A stretch of DNA of 64,000 nucleotides, from the NCBI GenBank assembly GCA_041398225.1, contig JAWKVD010000003.1:124001-188000 (forward strand), read 5' to 3'. Of the stretch, positions 42,510 to 51,618 are shown in pieces. A model generated the notes under the pieces. That model worked only from the letters and a program-made list of their open reading frames with translations. It was not told the origin of the DNA and did no database searches. The DNA comes from JAWKVD01 sp041398225. Lineage in GTDB: Bacteria; Pseudomonadota; Alphaproteobacteria; Caulobacterales; Hyphomonadaceae. The position numbers and the translations under genes were made by a program. Position 1 is the stretch's first letter. Every line of letters starts with the position of its first letter.

Positions 42510-44339
42510 CTATGGCTTGGGCGGGGCGCGCACGATCCCTTCGGCCTTGCCCTCGCGGCGCGGATCGGCGCCGCCCTCCAGATGATCCTCGCGCGCAACG
42601 ATCACATGGAGGCCGGACACCTCGCCATTCACTTCCTGAACCTTGAAGCCGGCGCTGCGAAGGTCCTGCGCCCAGCGTTTGCCGGTGTCGTCGGCGGTCT
42701 CCACGCGCACGGTCTCGCCGCGCGCGACGATGTTCGGAAGCGAAGCCGCTTCCTGCGCGGTCCGTCCCCAGTCCAACACGGCGACCAACGTCTTGGAGAC
42801 ATAGCCGATGATGGAGTTGCCGCCCGGCGAACCCGTCACCATGAACACGTCGCCGTTCGGATCGAGCACGATCGTCGGCGACATCGACGAGCGCGGGCGC
42901 TTGCCCGGTCCGGGTGCATTGGCGACTAGTTTGCCGCCCAGCTCCGGGTCGCGCGAGAAGTCGGTCAGCTCGTTGTTGAGCAGGAAGCCGGACGCCCAGC
43001 GATAGGAGCCGAAGGGGCTCTCGATCGTCGCGGTGTAGGACACGGCGTTGCCGTCAAAATCCACGAACGACATGTGCGTTGTGCCGGGGTTCGGCGTCGT
43101 GAGATCCCGGCCCCACATGTCGATGATCGGCTTGCCGCGCAGCACCTGCCCGGGATCGCCTGCGACCGGGATGTCGCCGGGCTTGAAGCCGCCGGCGGCG
43201 CGGGCGTCCAGATAGGCGGGATTCAGCAGATCGTCGACCGGAACGCTGACGGCGTCCGGGTCGGCCACATAGTGGTCGCGATCGGCGTAGGCGAGTTGCT
43301 CGGAAAGCACGAAGTCGCGCAGGTCGGCGGCCTCGCCAGTGTCGGGGCTGGCCTTCGACAGACGGTCATAAAGACCCATGATCAGGTTCATCGCCACGCC
43401 GCCGGACGAGGAGGGCGGCGCCGAGCAGATCCGCTTGTCGCGCCACGGGCGGCACAGCCCGTCGACGACCCGGACCTTGTAGGCGGCGAGGTCTTCGAGG
43501 CTCAACGCGCCGGGCGTTTCGCCCGAATGCACGGCCTTCACGATGCTCTCCGCGATCGCGCCGGTGTAGAATGCGGACGGGCCGTCCTTGGCGATGGCCC
43601 GCAGCGTGTCGGCGTAGGCCTTGTTGGGGCGTCGTACGCCCGACTTCAGCGGCTCGCCGTTCGGGTAGAAATAGGCGCCTGACTCGGCGCCCGCCGCCAG
43701 CGGTCCGTCCTTGAAGCGCGAATAGGTGAGAAAACTCGCGAGCCGGTCCGACACGATGAAACCCTCGTCGGCCAGCTTGATCGCCGGTTCGAACGCCTTG
43801 CCCCAGGCCAGTTTGCCGTGATCGTCGTGCGCCGCCTTGTAGAGCGCCACCGCTCCAGGCGTGCCTACCGAGCGCCCCGAGATGACGGCGGGGCCGAAAT
43901 CCATCACCTTGCCGTCCTTCACGAACAGCTTTGGCGTCGCGCTCATCGGCGCCGTCTCGCGCCCGTCATAGACGGTGACCTTCCCTGTGGCGTGGTCGTA
44001 ATAGACGAGATAGCCGCCACCGCCGAGACCCGAGCTTTGCGGCTCGACCAGCCCCAGAACCGTGTGCGCCGCGAGCGCCGCGTCGATGGCGTTGCCGCCT
44101 TCGCGCATAACCTCCAGCGCGGCGTCGACCGCACGCGGATCGGCGGCGGCCGCCATGGCCTGGCCTTCCAGCCGCCAGGCGGAGGACGGTGCGGCGACAT
44201 CCTGACCGGATGCGTTTTGCGTGGCGGGGGCGGCGCAACTTGCCAGCAAGGCGGCCCCAAGCATCAGCCCCGTCATCGTTTTGCGGAATGTCGGGACCGA
44301 ACGGCTGTCCGAGCGAACGATGCGGGCGGGGTTGCGCAT
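42510..44339 (-). CDS. ggt: gamma-glutamyltransferase (lipoprotein)
   Basis: Ggt hydrolyses or transfers the gamma-glutamyl group of glutathione and related peptides. The 609-residue precursor carries a lipobox LLASC (Cys35), indicating a periplasmic lipid-anchored enzyme. Autocleavage should occur before T420 in NPGTTHMSFVD, giving large and small subunits; T420 is the catalytic N-terminal nucleophile. SGLGGGGY (103-110), the later SSMSPTIV and GSPGGNSII are the conserved substrate-site loops. GGAG lies 9 nt before the ATG. It is divergently transcribed from the P1-family peptidase. Confidence 0.95.
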   Translation of the reverse strand: MRNPARIVRSDSRSVPTFRKTMTGLMLGAALLASCAAPATQNASGQDVAAPSSAWRLEGQAMAAAADPRAVDAALEVMREGGNAIDAALAAHTVLGLVEPQSSGLGGGGYLVYYDHATGKVTVYDGRETAPMSATPKLFVKDGKVMDFGPAVISGRSVGTPGAVALYKAAHDDHGKLAWGKAFEPAIKLADEGFIVSDRLASFLTYSRFKDGPLAAGAESGAYFYPNGEPLKSGVRRPNKAYADTLRAIAKDGPSAFYTGAIAESIVKAVHSGETPGALSLEDLAAYKVRVVDGLCRPWRDKRICSAPPSSSGGVAMNLIMGLYDRLSKASPDTGEAADLRDFVLSEQLAYADRDHYVADPDAVSVPVDDLLNPAYLDARAAGGFKPGDIPVAGDPGQVLRGKPIIDMWGRDLTTPNPGTTHMSFVDFDGNAVSYTATIESPFGSYRWASGFLLNNELTDFSRDPELGGKLVANAPGPGKRPRSSMSPTIVLDPNGDVFMVTGSPGGNSIIGYVSKTLVAVLDWGRTAQEAASLPNIVARGETVRVETADDTGKRWAQDLRSAGFKVQEVNGEVSGLHVIVAREDHLEGGADPRREGKAEGIVRAPPKP

Positions 44340-44451
44340 GACGGGAAGCTCCGGGTCGGCTTGGCTGGGCGGCGTCTTTGATTGGGAGGCGCTCGGGGTT
44401 CATGGTACAGCCCGGCGGCTTCCGCAACCATCCAGCCTGAAAGGCTAAATC

Positions 44452-45459
44452 ATGTCCGCTCAACCCGGTTCGCGAAACCTGATCACGGATGTGTCCGGGA
44501 TCGAGGTCGGCAACGCCTCGGATTCGGCGACGCGAACAGGCGTCACCGTGATCCGTCCGGTGCATCGCGCGGTGGCTGGCGTCGCTGTCGCCGGCGGCGG
44601 TCCCGGCACGCGGGAGACCGACGCCCTGGCCCCCGACACGCTGGTCGATTCGGTCGATGCGATCGTGCTCTCGGGCGGGTCGGTCTATGGGCTCGCCGCG
44701 GCTGACGGCGTCGCCGCGAAACTGGGGGCCGAGGGCAGGGGCTTTGCGCTGAGGTCCTCGCCGGGCGTGCCGGTTTCTCCGATCGTGCCGTCGGCCATTC
44801 TCTACGATCTCGCGAATGGCGGGGCCAAGGGATGGGGCGATAGCCCGCCCTATCGCGAGCTGGGCGTCGAGGCGCTGGGCAATTGTTCGGGCGAGTTCAC
44901 GCTTGGCGCCGCCGGCGCCGGGTTCGGCGCGCAGGCCGGTCTCGACCGCGGCGGCCTCGGATCGGCGTCGGTTACGACGCACGACGGTCTGAGCGTCGGC
45001 GCGGTGGCGGCGGTGAACTGCTTTGGTTCTGTGCGCATGCCCGGAAGCGACGCCTTCTGGGCGTGGCCATGGGAGCAGAACAATGAATTTGGCGGGTGTC
45101 GTCCGGCCGAGAGCTATGCGCTCGATCTCGACGACTGGGGGAAGGCGAAGATCAATCCCGCCGCCGCGGCCGGACCGTCCAACACGACGATCGGCTGCGT
45201 GGCCGTCAACGTAGAGGTCAGCGCCTCTGAGGCCCAGCGCATCGCGCGCATGGCGCTGTCGGGCCTGTCACGGGCCATTCGGCCGGTTTTCGCCCCGATG
45301 GACGGCGACGTCGTGTTTTGCCTGTCGACGGGCGAGCTGTCAGGAACCGAGCCGCGCCCGATCCTGATCACCCGGCTTGGAGAACTGGCTGCGGCCTGTC
45401 TGGCGCGGGCCGTGGCGCGCGGCGTTTACCTCGCCAATGAGGGCGAGCGGAGGGGCTGA
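44452..45459 (+). CDS. P1-family peptidase (DmpA/NylC-like, self-cleaving)
   Basis: A 335-residue enzyme of the DmpA/BapA/NylC family of N-terminal nucleophile hydrolases, which act as aminopeptidases, amidases or D-esterases. Expected features are IVLSGGSVYGLAAADG (71-86), GAKGWG, the conserved AAVNCFGSV and the self-cleavage site GPSNTTIG. In that site N244|T245 matches the Asn|Thr cleavage of nylon oligomer hydrolase NylC. There is no signal peptide, so it is cytoplasmic. AAAGG lies 7 nt before the ATG. It shares a 112-bp divergent intergenic region with ggt. The natural substrate is unknown; small peptides or beta-peptides are possible. Confidence 0.9.
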   Translation: MSAQPGSRNLITDVSGIEVGNASDSATRTGVTVIRPVHRAVAGVAVAGGGPGTRETDALAPDTLVDSVDAIVLSGGSVYGLAAADGVAAKLGAEGRGFALRSSPGVPVSPIVPSAILYDLANGGAKGWGDSPPYRELGVEALGNCSGEFTLGAAGAGFGAQAGLDRGGLGSASVTTHDGLSVGAVAAVNCFGSVRMPGSDAFWAWPWEQNNEFGGCRPAESYALDLDDWGKAKINPAAAAGPSNTTIGCVAVNVEVSASEAQRIARMALSGLSRAIRPVFAPMDGDVVFCLSTGELSGTEPRPILITRLGELAAACLARAVARGVYLANEGERRG

Positions 45460-45590
45460 GACGGCGAGCCGGAACCGGCGGTCGTCGAAAACAGCCTTCG
45501 GGAATCAATCGAATGGGGCGCGAAAATCCTGCACTTGCGCCATCGCTCCGGCGACGTTACAACCCGCGCTCTTTTGACGAGCCACCGTGC

Positions 45591-45667
45591 GCGCCCGTAG
45601 CTCAGCTGGATAGAGCACCAGACTACGAATCTGGGGGTCAGAGGTTCGAATCCTTTCGGGCGCGCCA
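45591..45667 (+). tRNA. tRNA-Arg (anticodon ACG)
   Basis: A complete 77-nt cloverleaf with encoded CCA. The acceptor GCGCCCG pairs with CGGGCGC and is followed by G and CCA (45665-45667). The D-arm is GCTC/GAGC. The anticodon arm CCAGA-CTACGAA-TCTGG has anticodon ACG at 45625-45627, to be edited to ICG. The T-loop is GGTTCGAATCC-like. It would read CGU, CGC and CGA arginine codons. Confidence 0.97.
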
Positions 45668-45778
45668 TTTCCCGTTACTCGTCTCGAGTTACTCGTCGGA
45701 ATTCGGAAATGACCCGCACGCCGTCATGAGCGCCCGGTGAGACGGCGGGCATCCTGCCGGTTGCTGACGCGCGAAGCG

Positions 45779-46384
45779 TCAGGTCTTCGAGTGCTCGCCG
45801 TAGCGCTGCCGGGAATACAGCGACATCACCTCGCGCACGCAGGCGTCGCGCGCTTCGCGGCCCGGGCCGAGCTGATGGTCGAGTTTGCCCTCGAGGATCA
45901 GCGTCGCCAGACCGTGCACCATGGACCAGCAGGCCAGCATTTCCGGCATGCAGGCGTCCATGGATTTGCCGCACGCCTCCGCGACCGCAGCATGCGGAAC
46001 GTTGAACGCTTCGTCCGCGATTTCCTCGGTTTGCGGGAATTTCTGCAGCTCGACCAACTCGCGCCGGAACATCAGCTGGAACAGGGCGGGCTGATCGAGA
46101 GCGAAGCTGACATAGGCGATCCCGATCGCGGTGATGCGCTCGGCCCCGGGCGGAGATTGTTCGCTGGCGCGCGCCTCATAGGCGTGAAGCTGCGAGAAGC
46201 CGTCCTTGACCAGTTCGGCGAGGATCGCCTCGCGATCGGCGAAGTGGTGATACGGGGCCTGGTGACTGACGCCGGCTCGGCGCGCGACTTCGCGCATGCT
46301 GAGCGCGCCCACGCCGCCTTCATTCAGCAACTCAAGGCTCGCGGCGAGAATTCGGGACCGAACGTCGTCTCTCAAAGGTGTCAT
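45779..46384 (-). CDS. TetR-family regulator (divergent from RND pump 1)
   Basis: A 201-residue repressor-type protein. The helix-turn-helix is at about 24-50 (ALSMREVARRAGVSHQAPYHHFADREAIL), with the TetR_N consensus. The C-terminal ligand-binding domain (about 85-190) resembles the WHG/TetR_C_33 group. It is divergent from the RND adaptor gene. The 70-bp gap contains two TGACAGTGTC boxes, which are likely its operator, so it probably represses itself and the pump until an inducer binds. Confidence 0.92.
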   Translation of the reverse strand: MTPLRDDVRSRILAASLELLNEGGVGALSMREVARRAGVSHQAPYHHFADREAILAELVKDGFSQLHAYEARASEQSPPGAERITAIGIAYVSFALDQPALFQLMFRRELVELQKFPQTEEIADEAFNVPHAAVAEACGKSMDACMPEMLACWSMVHGLATLILEGKLDHQLGPGREARDACVREVMSLYSRQRYGEHSKT

Positions 46385-46395
46385 CCAACTCCGGC

Positions 46396-46427
46396 TTGAC
46401 AGTGTCTAGTTCCCCTGACAGTGTCAA
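46396..46427. promoter_or_regulatory. candidate TetR operator: two TGACAGTGTC boxes
   Basis: The box tgacagtgtc occurs at 46397-46406 and 46416-46425, a 19-bp period. The outer flanks extend to ttgaca on the left and gtcaa on the right, so the whole element is close to symmetric. TTGACA on either strand could double as a -35 hexamer, placing the repressor over the divergent promoters. Confidence 0.65.
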
Positions 46428-46454
46428 GGCACGTTAGGTAGGACGTGTTGGCAC

Positions 46455-47510
46455 ATGACCCCCAAAAAGTCAGCTCCATGGTGCAAGACGGTCATCGTGC
46501 TTGGCGTGTTTGCGGCGGGCGTCCTAGCGGGATGTTCGGGCAAGGAAGCCGAGAGCGCGGAAGTTCAACATGCGCCCGAAGCGGCCCTCGTCGAGGTCAT
46601 GACAGTCGCCGCCGACGACTCGGCCGCCGGCGTCCACGTGAGCGGGTTGGTCCGCTACAAGCGCGAGGCCTCCCTGTCGTTCGGCGCCCCTGGTGAGATC
46701 GAGACGGTCGGCGTCGACATCGGCGACAGGGTTTCGGCCGGCCAGGTTGTTGCCGTCATAAGGCGCACCACCGTGGGCGCCGATGCCGTCGAATCCGATC
46801 TGGCCGAGAAGACCGCCGAGCAGACCTATGAGCGCGTCCGGCGGCTCCATGAAGGCGGCGCGGCCTCCGACTCGGATATTGAAGCCGCGCGGCTGGGTCT
46901 GGAACGCGCCCGCACCCGCGTAACGCTGACCGCGCCCGTCGCCGGCACGGTGCTGCGGCGCGAAGCCGAACGCGGACAGGTGGTGTCGGCCGGTCAGCCC
47001 GTGATCGTCGTCGGTGAGGCGGGGGCCGGCGTAATCGTGCGCGCAGCCGTCACGGCCACGCAGGCCGCCGCCGTCGAGATCGGCCAGTCGGCGTCCGTTT
47101 CGATCAACGGCCGCGGTGCGTATTCCGGAACGGTCGCGCGCGTTTCGCCGGTCAGCGCGAACGCGGCGGGCGTCTTCGAGATCGAGATCTCGGTCGAGAA
47201 GCCGGGCGATCTGCGCAGCGGCGAGGTCGCGGATGTTACGCTCTCGGCGAAGACGGACGACATCGCGCCCGTTCGCTACATCGTGCCGACGCTCGCCCTG
47301 ATCGACGCCCGCGCGGATCAGGGCGTCGTCTATGTCGTCGATCAAACCGGCGCCGCTCGCCGTCGTTCGGTCGAGACCGGCGGCGTCAAGGAGGAGGGCG
47401 TCATCATCCTGCGCGGACTTCAGGCGGGGGATCGCGTCATCACGCGCGGCGCTTCGATGCTGCGCGACGGCGACACCGTTCGTGTGGCGGGCTCGGTCGC
47501 GAGCGAGTAG
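46455..47510 (+). CDS. RND efflux periplasmic adaptor (pump 1)
   Basis: A 351-residue HlyD/AcrA-type membrane-fusion protein that links an RND pump to an outer-membrane channel. The lipobox VLAGC (Cys27) marks it as a lipoprotein. A biotinyl-lipoyl-like half (about 70-110, GDRVSAGQVVAVI), a short helical hairpin (about 110-155), the second lipoyl half (VAGTVLRREAERGQVV) and beta-barrel and membrane-proximal domains follow in order. The permease gene starts 9 nt downstream. It is divergent from the TetR gene. Confidence 0.92.
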   Translation: MTPKKSAPWCKTVIVLGVFAAGVLAGCSGKEAESAEVQHAPEAALVEVMTVAADDSAAGVHVSGLVRYKREASLSFGAPGEIETVGVDIGDRVSAGQVVAVIRRTTVGADAVESDLAEKTAEQTYERVRRLHEGGAASDSDIEAARLGLERARTRVTLTAPVAGTVLRREAERGQVVSAGQPVIVVGEAGAGVIVRAAVTATQAAAVEIGQSASVSINGRGAYSGTVARVSPVSANAAGVFEIEISVEKPGDLRSGEVADVTLSAKTDDIAPVRYIVPTLALIDARADQGVVYVVDQTGAARRRSVETGGVKEEGVIILRGLQAGDRVITRGASMLRDGDTVRVAGSVASE

Positions 47511-47519
47511 GGGCCCGCC

Positions 47520-50500
47520 ATGCAGGCGTTCAGCCGCTTCTTCGTCGATCGCTGGCAGTTCACGCTGATCTTGTTCGGCATGCTTCTGTCGCTCGGGCTT
47601 GCGGCGTTCGCTTCGATTCCGAAGTCCGAGGACCCGATCGTCCGCTTCCCGGCCGTCAGCGTCGTGGTCGTTTTGCCCGGCGCCGACGCCGAGCAGATGG
47701 AGCGTGTGATCGCAATTCCGCTCGAACAGGCGGTCAACCGCATCGAAGACGTGAAGCATGTGCGCTCCTCCAGCCGCGCGGGCGTGGCCTCGGTCGCGGT
47801 CGAGTTCGTCTACGGGTCTGACCCCGAGAAGAAGTATGACGAGGTCGTTCGCGAGGTGAACGTCGTTCGCCCGGACCTGCCGGACGGCGTCACCCTGGTC
47901 CGGGTCGACCGCGCCAACCCGGCGCAGACCAGCATCGTGCAGATGGCGCTGGTGTCTGAAACCGCTTCCTATCGCCAGATGGAGGCCTACGCGCGCGAAC
48001 TGCGCGATGCGCTTGAACGCGCCGGCGGGGTTCAGCAGGCGCAGGTCTGGGGCGTGCCGCCCGCCGAGGTGAGGGTGACCGCCGATATCGACCGGCTCGC
48101 CGCCTACGCGCTTCCTCTGACGGCCGTCGCCGATGCGCTTCAGCGTGAGGGGGCCGACCTGCCTGTGGGCGCGGTGGAATCCGGCGGCCGCAGAATGAAC
48201 GTCGAAGCCACCGGGCCGTTCGAAACGCTGGACGAAATCCGCAACGTCGTTCTGCGCAGCGTCGACGGCGCGACGCTGACGGTCGGCGACGTCGCGGATG
48301 TCGCCTGGTCCAATGACGAGCATCTCAACATCACCCGTTATGACGACCAGCGCGCCCTGTTCGTCACGGCTCGGGCCAAGCTGGGGTCGAACATCTTCGA
48401 TGTGATGAAGGGCGTTCACGCCCGCGTCGACGCGTTCGAACCGCGCTTGCCCGACACGATCAGGCTCGAACGCGGATTCGATCAGGCGGAGACGGTGTCC
48501 GAACGTCTCGGTCATCTCGGGCGCGATCTCGGCATCGCGCTTGCGCTGGTCCTGCTGACGCTTCTGCCACTGGGATTCCGCGCATCGATCGTGGTGATGA
48601 TCTCGGTGCCGCTGTCGTTTGCGATCGGCGTCCTTGCGTTGCAGATGTCGGGCTACTCGCTGAACCAGCTCTCGATCGCCGGCTTCGTGCTGGCGCTTGG
48701 CCTTCTGGTCGATGACTCGATCGTGGTGACCGAGAACATCTCGCGCCATCTTCGAAACGGCATGACCACGCGCGACGCCGCGATCGCCGGCGTCACCGAA
48801 ATCAATGTCGCGGTGCTGGGCTGCACCGCCACGCTGCTTCTGGCCTTCCTGCCGCTTCTGGCGCTTCCGGAAGGGGCGGGCGACTTCATTCGGTCGTTGC
48901 CGTTCGCGGTCGTATGCACCGTCGCGGCGTCGCTGTTCGTATCTCTGACCATCATTCCGTTCCTGGCGAGCCGGATGTTGCCGCGAAAGCCTGGCCGCAA
49001 CTATGTTCTGGACGTCGTGATGGGCGGCATCCACGGGATCTATCGGCCGATCCTCAAGGTCGCGCTGGCCGCGCCGCGCATCACTACCGCGCTGGGGCTG
49101 TCGCTGTTCGTCGCGTCGTTGACGCTGGTGCCCAAGCTGGGCTTCAGCCTCTTCCCGGAGAATGACAGCCCGTACTTCATGGTCGACGTGAAGCTGCCGC
49201 AGGGCGCCTCCGTGTCGGAAACCGATGCGGCCGTGCGTTACGCCGACAGCGTGTTGGCGAAACAGGAGCGTATCCAGTGGCGCTTCTCGAACTCGGGTCG
49301 GGACAACCCGCAAGTCTATTACAACGTCATACCGGGCGATCAGCAGTCCAATATCGGACAGGTCTATGCCCGCTTCGATCATTGGGACGGTCGCGAGGAT
49401 GCGCCGATCCTCGAAGAGTTCCGGACCGAACTCGCGAAATTCCCGGGTGCGCGCTTCAATGTTCGCCGCTTCGAAAACGGTCCGCCCGTCGAAGCGCCCA
49501 TCGCGGTGCGCATTCGCGGCGCGGACATGGACGTTCTGACCGATATCGCCGCCCAGGTCGAAACGCTGGTCGTTGAGACCCCGGGCTCGCGCAATGTCGA
49601 CAACCCGCTGTCCGAACGTCTGATCGACCTTGATCTGGGACTCGATACGGAAGCTGCGGCCCTTGCCGGCGTGCCGGCGGGCGCACTCGACCAGACGCTG
49701 CGCATCGCCATCGGAGGCGCCCAGGTCGCGGCGTTCCGCGATCCCGTCGGCGACGCCTATCCCGTTATCCTGCGCGGTCCGCGCGGCGATACGCCGTCGG
49801 TCTCCGATCTCGACAGGCTGCAGGTGTGGACGGGCTCGGGCGCGGCGGTGCCGCTCTCGGCGCTCTCGCGGCCGACGCTCTCGGCGGGGCCGGCGCGTAT
49901 CGATCGCTACCAGCGCGAGCGCACGGTGACGATCACCGCCTACACCCAGCCGGGCTTCCTCACCGGAGACGTCACACAGGAGGTCGCCGGAAAGCTGGCG
50001 CAAATGGCCCTGCCGGCCGGATACTCGATCGATTTCGGCGGGCAGGCCGAAGCCCAGAGCGAGAGCTTCTCCGGTCTAGGTCCGGCCATCCTGATCGCCT
50101 GTTTCGGCATCCTAGCGGTGCTGCTGCTGGAGTTCGGCTCGTTCGCCACCGCCGCCGTGGTCGCCTTCGTGATCCCGATGGGCGTGATGGGCGGTCTGAC
50201 GGCCCTCTATATCGGCGGAGAGTCGCTGTCCTTCACCGCGGTGATCGGCTTCATCGCGTTGACCGGCATCGAGATCAAGAACTCGATCCTTCTGGTCGAG
50301 TTCGCCAACCAGGAGCGGGCACGCGGCGTGCCCCTTCGTGAGGCCATTGAGCGGGCAGGCGAGATCCGCTTCCTGCCTGTCCTGCTGACGGCGATGACGG
50401 CGATCGGCGGCATGATCCCGCTCGTGCTCGCTCGCTCGCCGCTCTACTCGCCGTTGGCCATGGTGATTATCGGCGGCCTGATCTCCTCGACCCTGGTCGC

Positions 50501-50624
50501 GCGGATCGTCACGCCGCCGCTTTATCTGTTGCTGGCGCCGAAGGGCCGCAAGACGGCCCCCGGTTCGGAAGCTGATCCGTCGGTGCGGGACGTCTCCGCC
50601 GATGCAGCCAGCCCGGCCGAATAG
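47520..50624 (+). CDS. RND efflux permease (pump 1)
   Basis: A 1034-residue AcrB-superfamily proton-driven exporter with 12 expected membrane helices and two large periplasmic loops. The proton-relay residues are visible: the Asp pair in GLLVDDSIVVTENI (TM4) and the Lys in TGIEIKNSILLVEFAN (TM10). The N-terminus (RWQFTLILFGMLLSLGLAAFASIPKSEDPI) is closer to MdtB/heavy-drug-type permeases than to AcrB itself. The substrate is unknown. No outer-membrane factor is encoded nearby, so it must share a TolC-like channel made elsewhere. Confidence 0.95.
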   Translation: MQAFSRFFVDRWQFTLILFGMLLSLGLAAFASIPKSEDPIVRFPAVSVVVVLPGADAEQMERVIAIPLEQAVNRIEDVKHVRSSSRAGVASVAVEFVYGSDPEKKYDEVVREVNVVRPDLPDGVTLVRVDRANPAQTSIVQMALVSETASYRQMEAYARELRDALERAGGVQQAQVWGVPPAEVRVTADIDRLAAYALPLTAVADALQREGADLPVGAVESGGRRMNVEATGPFETLDEIRNVVLRSVDGATLTVGDVADVAWSNDEHLNITRYDDQRALFVTARAKLGSNIFDVMKGVHARVDAFEPRLPDTIRLERGFDQAETVSERLGHLGRDLGIALALVLLTLLPLGFRASIVVMISVPLSFAIGVLALQMSGYSLNQLSIAGFVLALGLLVDDSIVVTENISRHLRNGMTTRDAAIAGVTEINVAVLGCTATLLLAFLPLLALPEGAGDFIRSLPFAVVCTVAASLFVSLTIIPFLASRMLPRKPGRNYVLDVVMGGIHGIYRPILKVALAAPRITTALGLSLFVASLTLVPKLGFSLFPENDSPYFMVDVKLPQGASVSETDAAVRYADSVLAKQERIQWRFSNSGRDNPQVYYNVIPGDQQSNIGQVYARFDHWDGREDAPILEEFRTELAKFPGARFNVRRFENGPPVEAPIAVRIRGADMDVLTDIAAQVETLVVETPGSRNVDNPLSERLIDLDLGLDTEAAALAGVPAGALDQTLRIAIGGAQVAAFRDPVGDAYPVILRGPRGDTPSVSDLDRLQVWTGSGAAVPLSALSRPTLSAGPARIDRYQRERTVTITAYTQPGFLTGDVTQEVAGKLAQMALPAGYSIDFGGQAEAQSESFSGLGPAILIACFGILAVLLLEFGSFATAAVVAFVIPMGVMGGLTALYIGGESLSFTAVIGFIALTGIEIKNSILLVEFANQERARGVPLREAIERAGEIRFLPVLLTAMTAIGGMIPLVLARSPLYSPLAMVIIGGLISSTLVARIVTPPLYLLLAPKGRKTAPGSEADPSVRDVSADAASPAE

Positions 50625-50694
50625 TCGCGACCGCCTAGGCTCGGTCGCTGCAACATCTCGTTAAGGTTGATCGCATGGCCAGATGCGGGCCCGT

Positions 50695-51408
50695 TCAGTA
50701 TCCCTTGCGTACGCCGCGCAGGAAGATCGAGACGGCGCGCCGCGCGCGTTTCTCGATCACGTGAGGGTCCATCGAACCGCAATCCGAGATGAGCAGCAGC
50801 TTGAAGCCGGCGTCCTGCATCACCATGCCCATCAGCATCGAGGCCGCTTCTTCGGGATCGTGAATGTCGAGCTGCTCGCGCACGACCTTGGAGCGCAGCC
50901 AGCTTGCGATGATCTCGACCGGGAAATTGCCTTTGCCGTCCCGGGTCCGCTCGGCGAGATCGGGATAACGCCGGATCTCGCTGATGATCAGCCGCACCAG
51001 GGCCATCGCTCGCGGTGACGTGATCTGGGTGACGAGCCGCACCAGCATTCCATACAGCTCGACTTCGATGTCGCTCCCGGCCGGCGGCGGAGGAAAGGCG
51101 CCTATGTCCGGCGCGCTTTCGGCCAGCAGCGTCGCCAGCAACTCGAACTGACTCTTGAATTCACGGTAGATTGTCTTCTTCGACATCCCCGCGAGATGCG
51201 CCACGGCGTCCATCGTCGCCTGCTCCGGCGGGCCGTCCAGGAACACTTGGCGCGCGGCGGAGAGGATGCGCTCGCGCGGGTCTTCGTTGCCGATTTCCGT
51301 CTGAACGCCCGACGCGGATCGCGTCGGTTTGCGTTTGCGCTCGCCTGTCGGGCGACGCGTACGCGCCGAAGGTTGTTGCCGGAAGGTCAATTTTTGCTGT
51401 CTCGCCAT
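50695..51408 (-). CDS. TetR-family regulator (divergent from RND pump 2)
   Basis: A 237-residue regulator with a basic, disordered N-terminal extension of about 45 residues. The helix-turn-helix follows (about 49-95; ERILSAARQVFLDG, MDAVAHLAGMSKKTIYREFKS), and then a C-terminal domain of the AefR/TetR_C_7 type. It is divergent from the second RND adaptor gene with a 210-bp gap holding a perfect inverted repeat. It converges with pump 1 (70 bp between the stops). It probably represses pump 2. Confidence 0.9.
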   Translation of the reverse strand: MARQQKLTFRQQPSARTRRPTGERKRKPTRSASGVQTEIGNEDPRERILSAARQVFLDGPPEQATMDAVAHLAGMSKKTIYREFKSQFELLATLLAESAPDIGAFPPPPAGSDIEVELYGMLVRLVTQITSPRAMALVRLIISEIRRYPDLAERTRDGKGNFPVEIIASWLRSKVVREQLDIHDPEEAASMLMGMVMQDAGFKLLLISDCGSMDPHVIEKRARRAVSIFLRGVRKGY

Positions 51409-51553
51409 CCTGTTCAGTCGTTTAATCCGATCGCCACCTTTGCAGCGTATAGCAAACTGAGGTATGGAAACGCCAGAGTTTCCTCCCCAGGAACCAAAAC
51501 GCCAAATCCAGCGCCTGTAAGTGACGAAGATCAAATCCAGGCACGGTTCCGGC

Positions 51554-51570
51554 GACGATCGTAGATCGTC
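51554..51570. promoter_or_regulatory. 17-bp perfect inverted repeat, candidate TetR operator
   Basis: gacgatc and gatcgtc flank a 3-nt centre (7-3-7) about 50 bp upstream of the adaptor start, in the gap between the TetR gene and the pump. The dyad fits binding by a TetR dimer. Confidence 0.55.
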
Positions 51571-51618
51571 CCCGTGGCCCGTTATCGAACCGGAAGTAGA
51601 CCGGAAGGACAGTTCGCC

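Noticed and set aside
45674..45697. Direct repeat gttactcgtc x2 (14-bp period) just after tRNA-Arg as a possible integration site
   Set aside because: It does not duplicate the tRNA 3' end, and no integrase or mobile genes lie nearby.
46524..50003. 1159-residue minus-strand frame opposite RND pump 1
   Set aside because: It is antisense to a well-conserved RND adaptor and permease, has Arg/His/Asp-rich composition typical of shadow frames in high-GC DNA, and matches no family.
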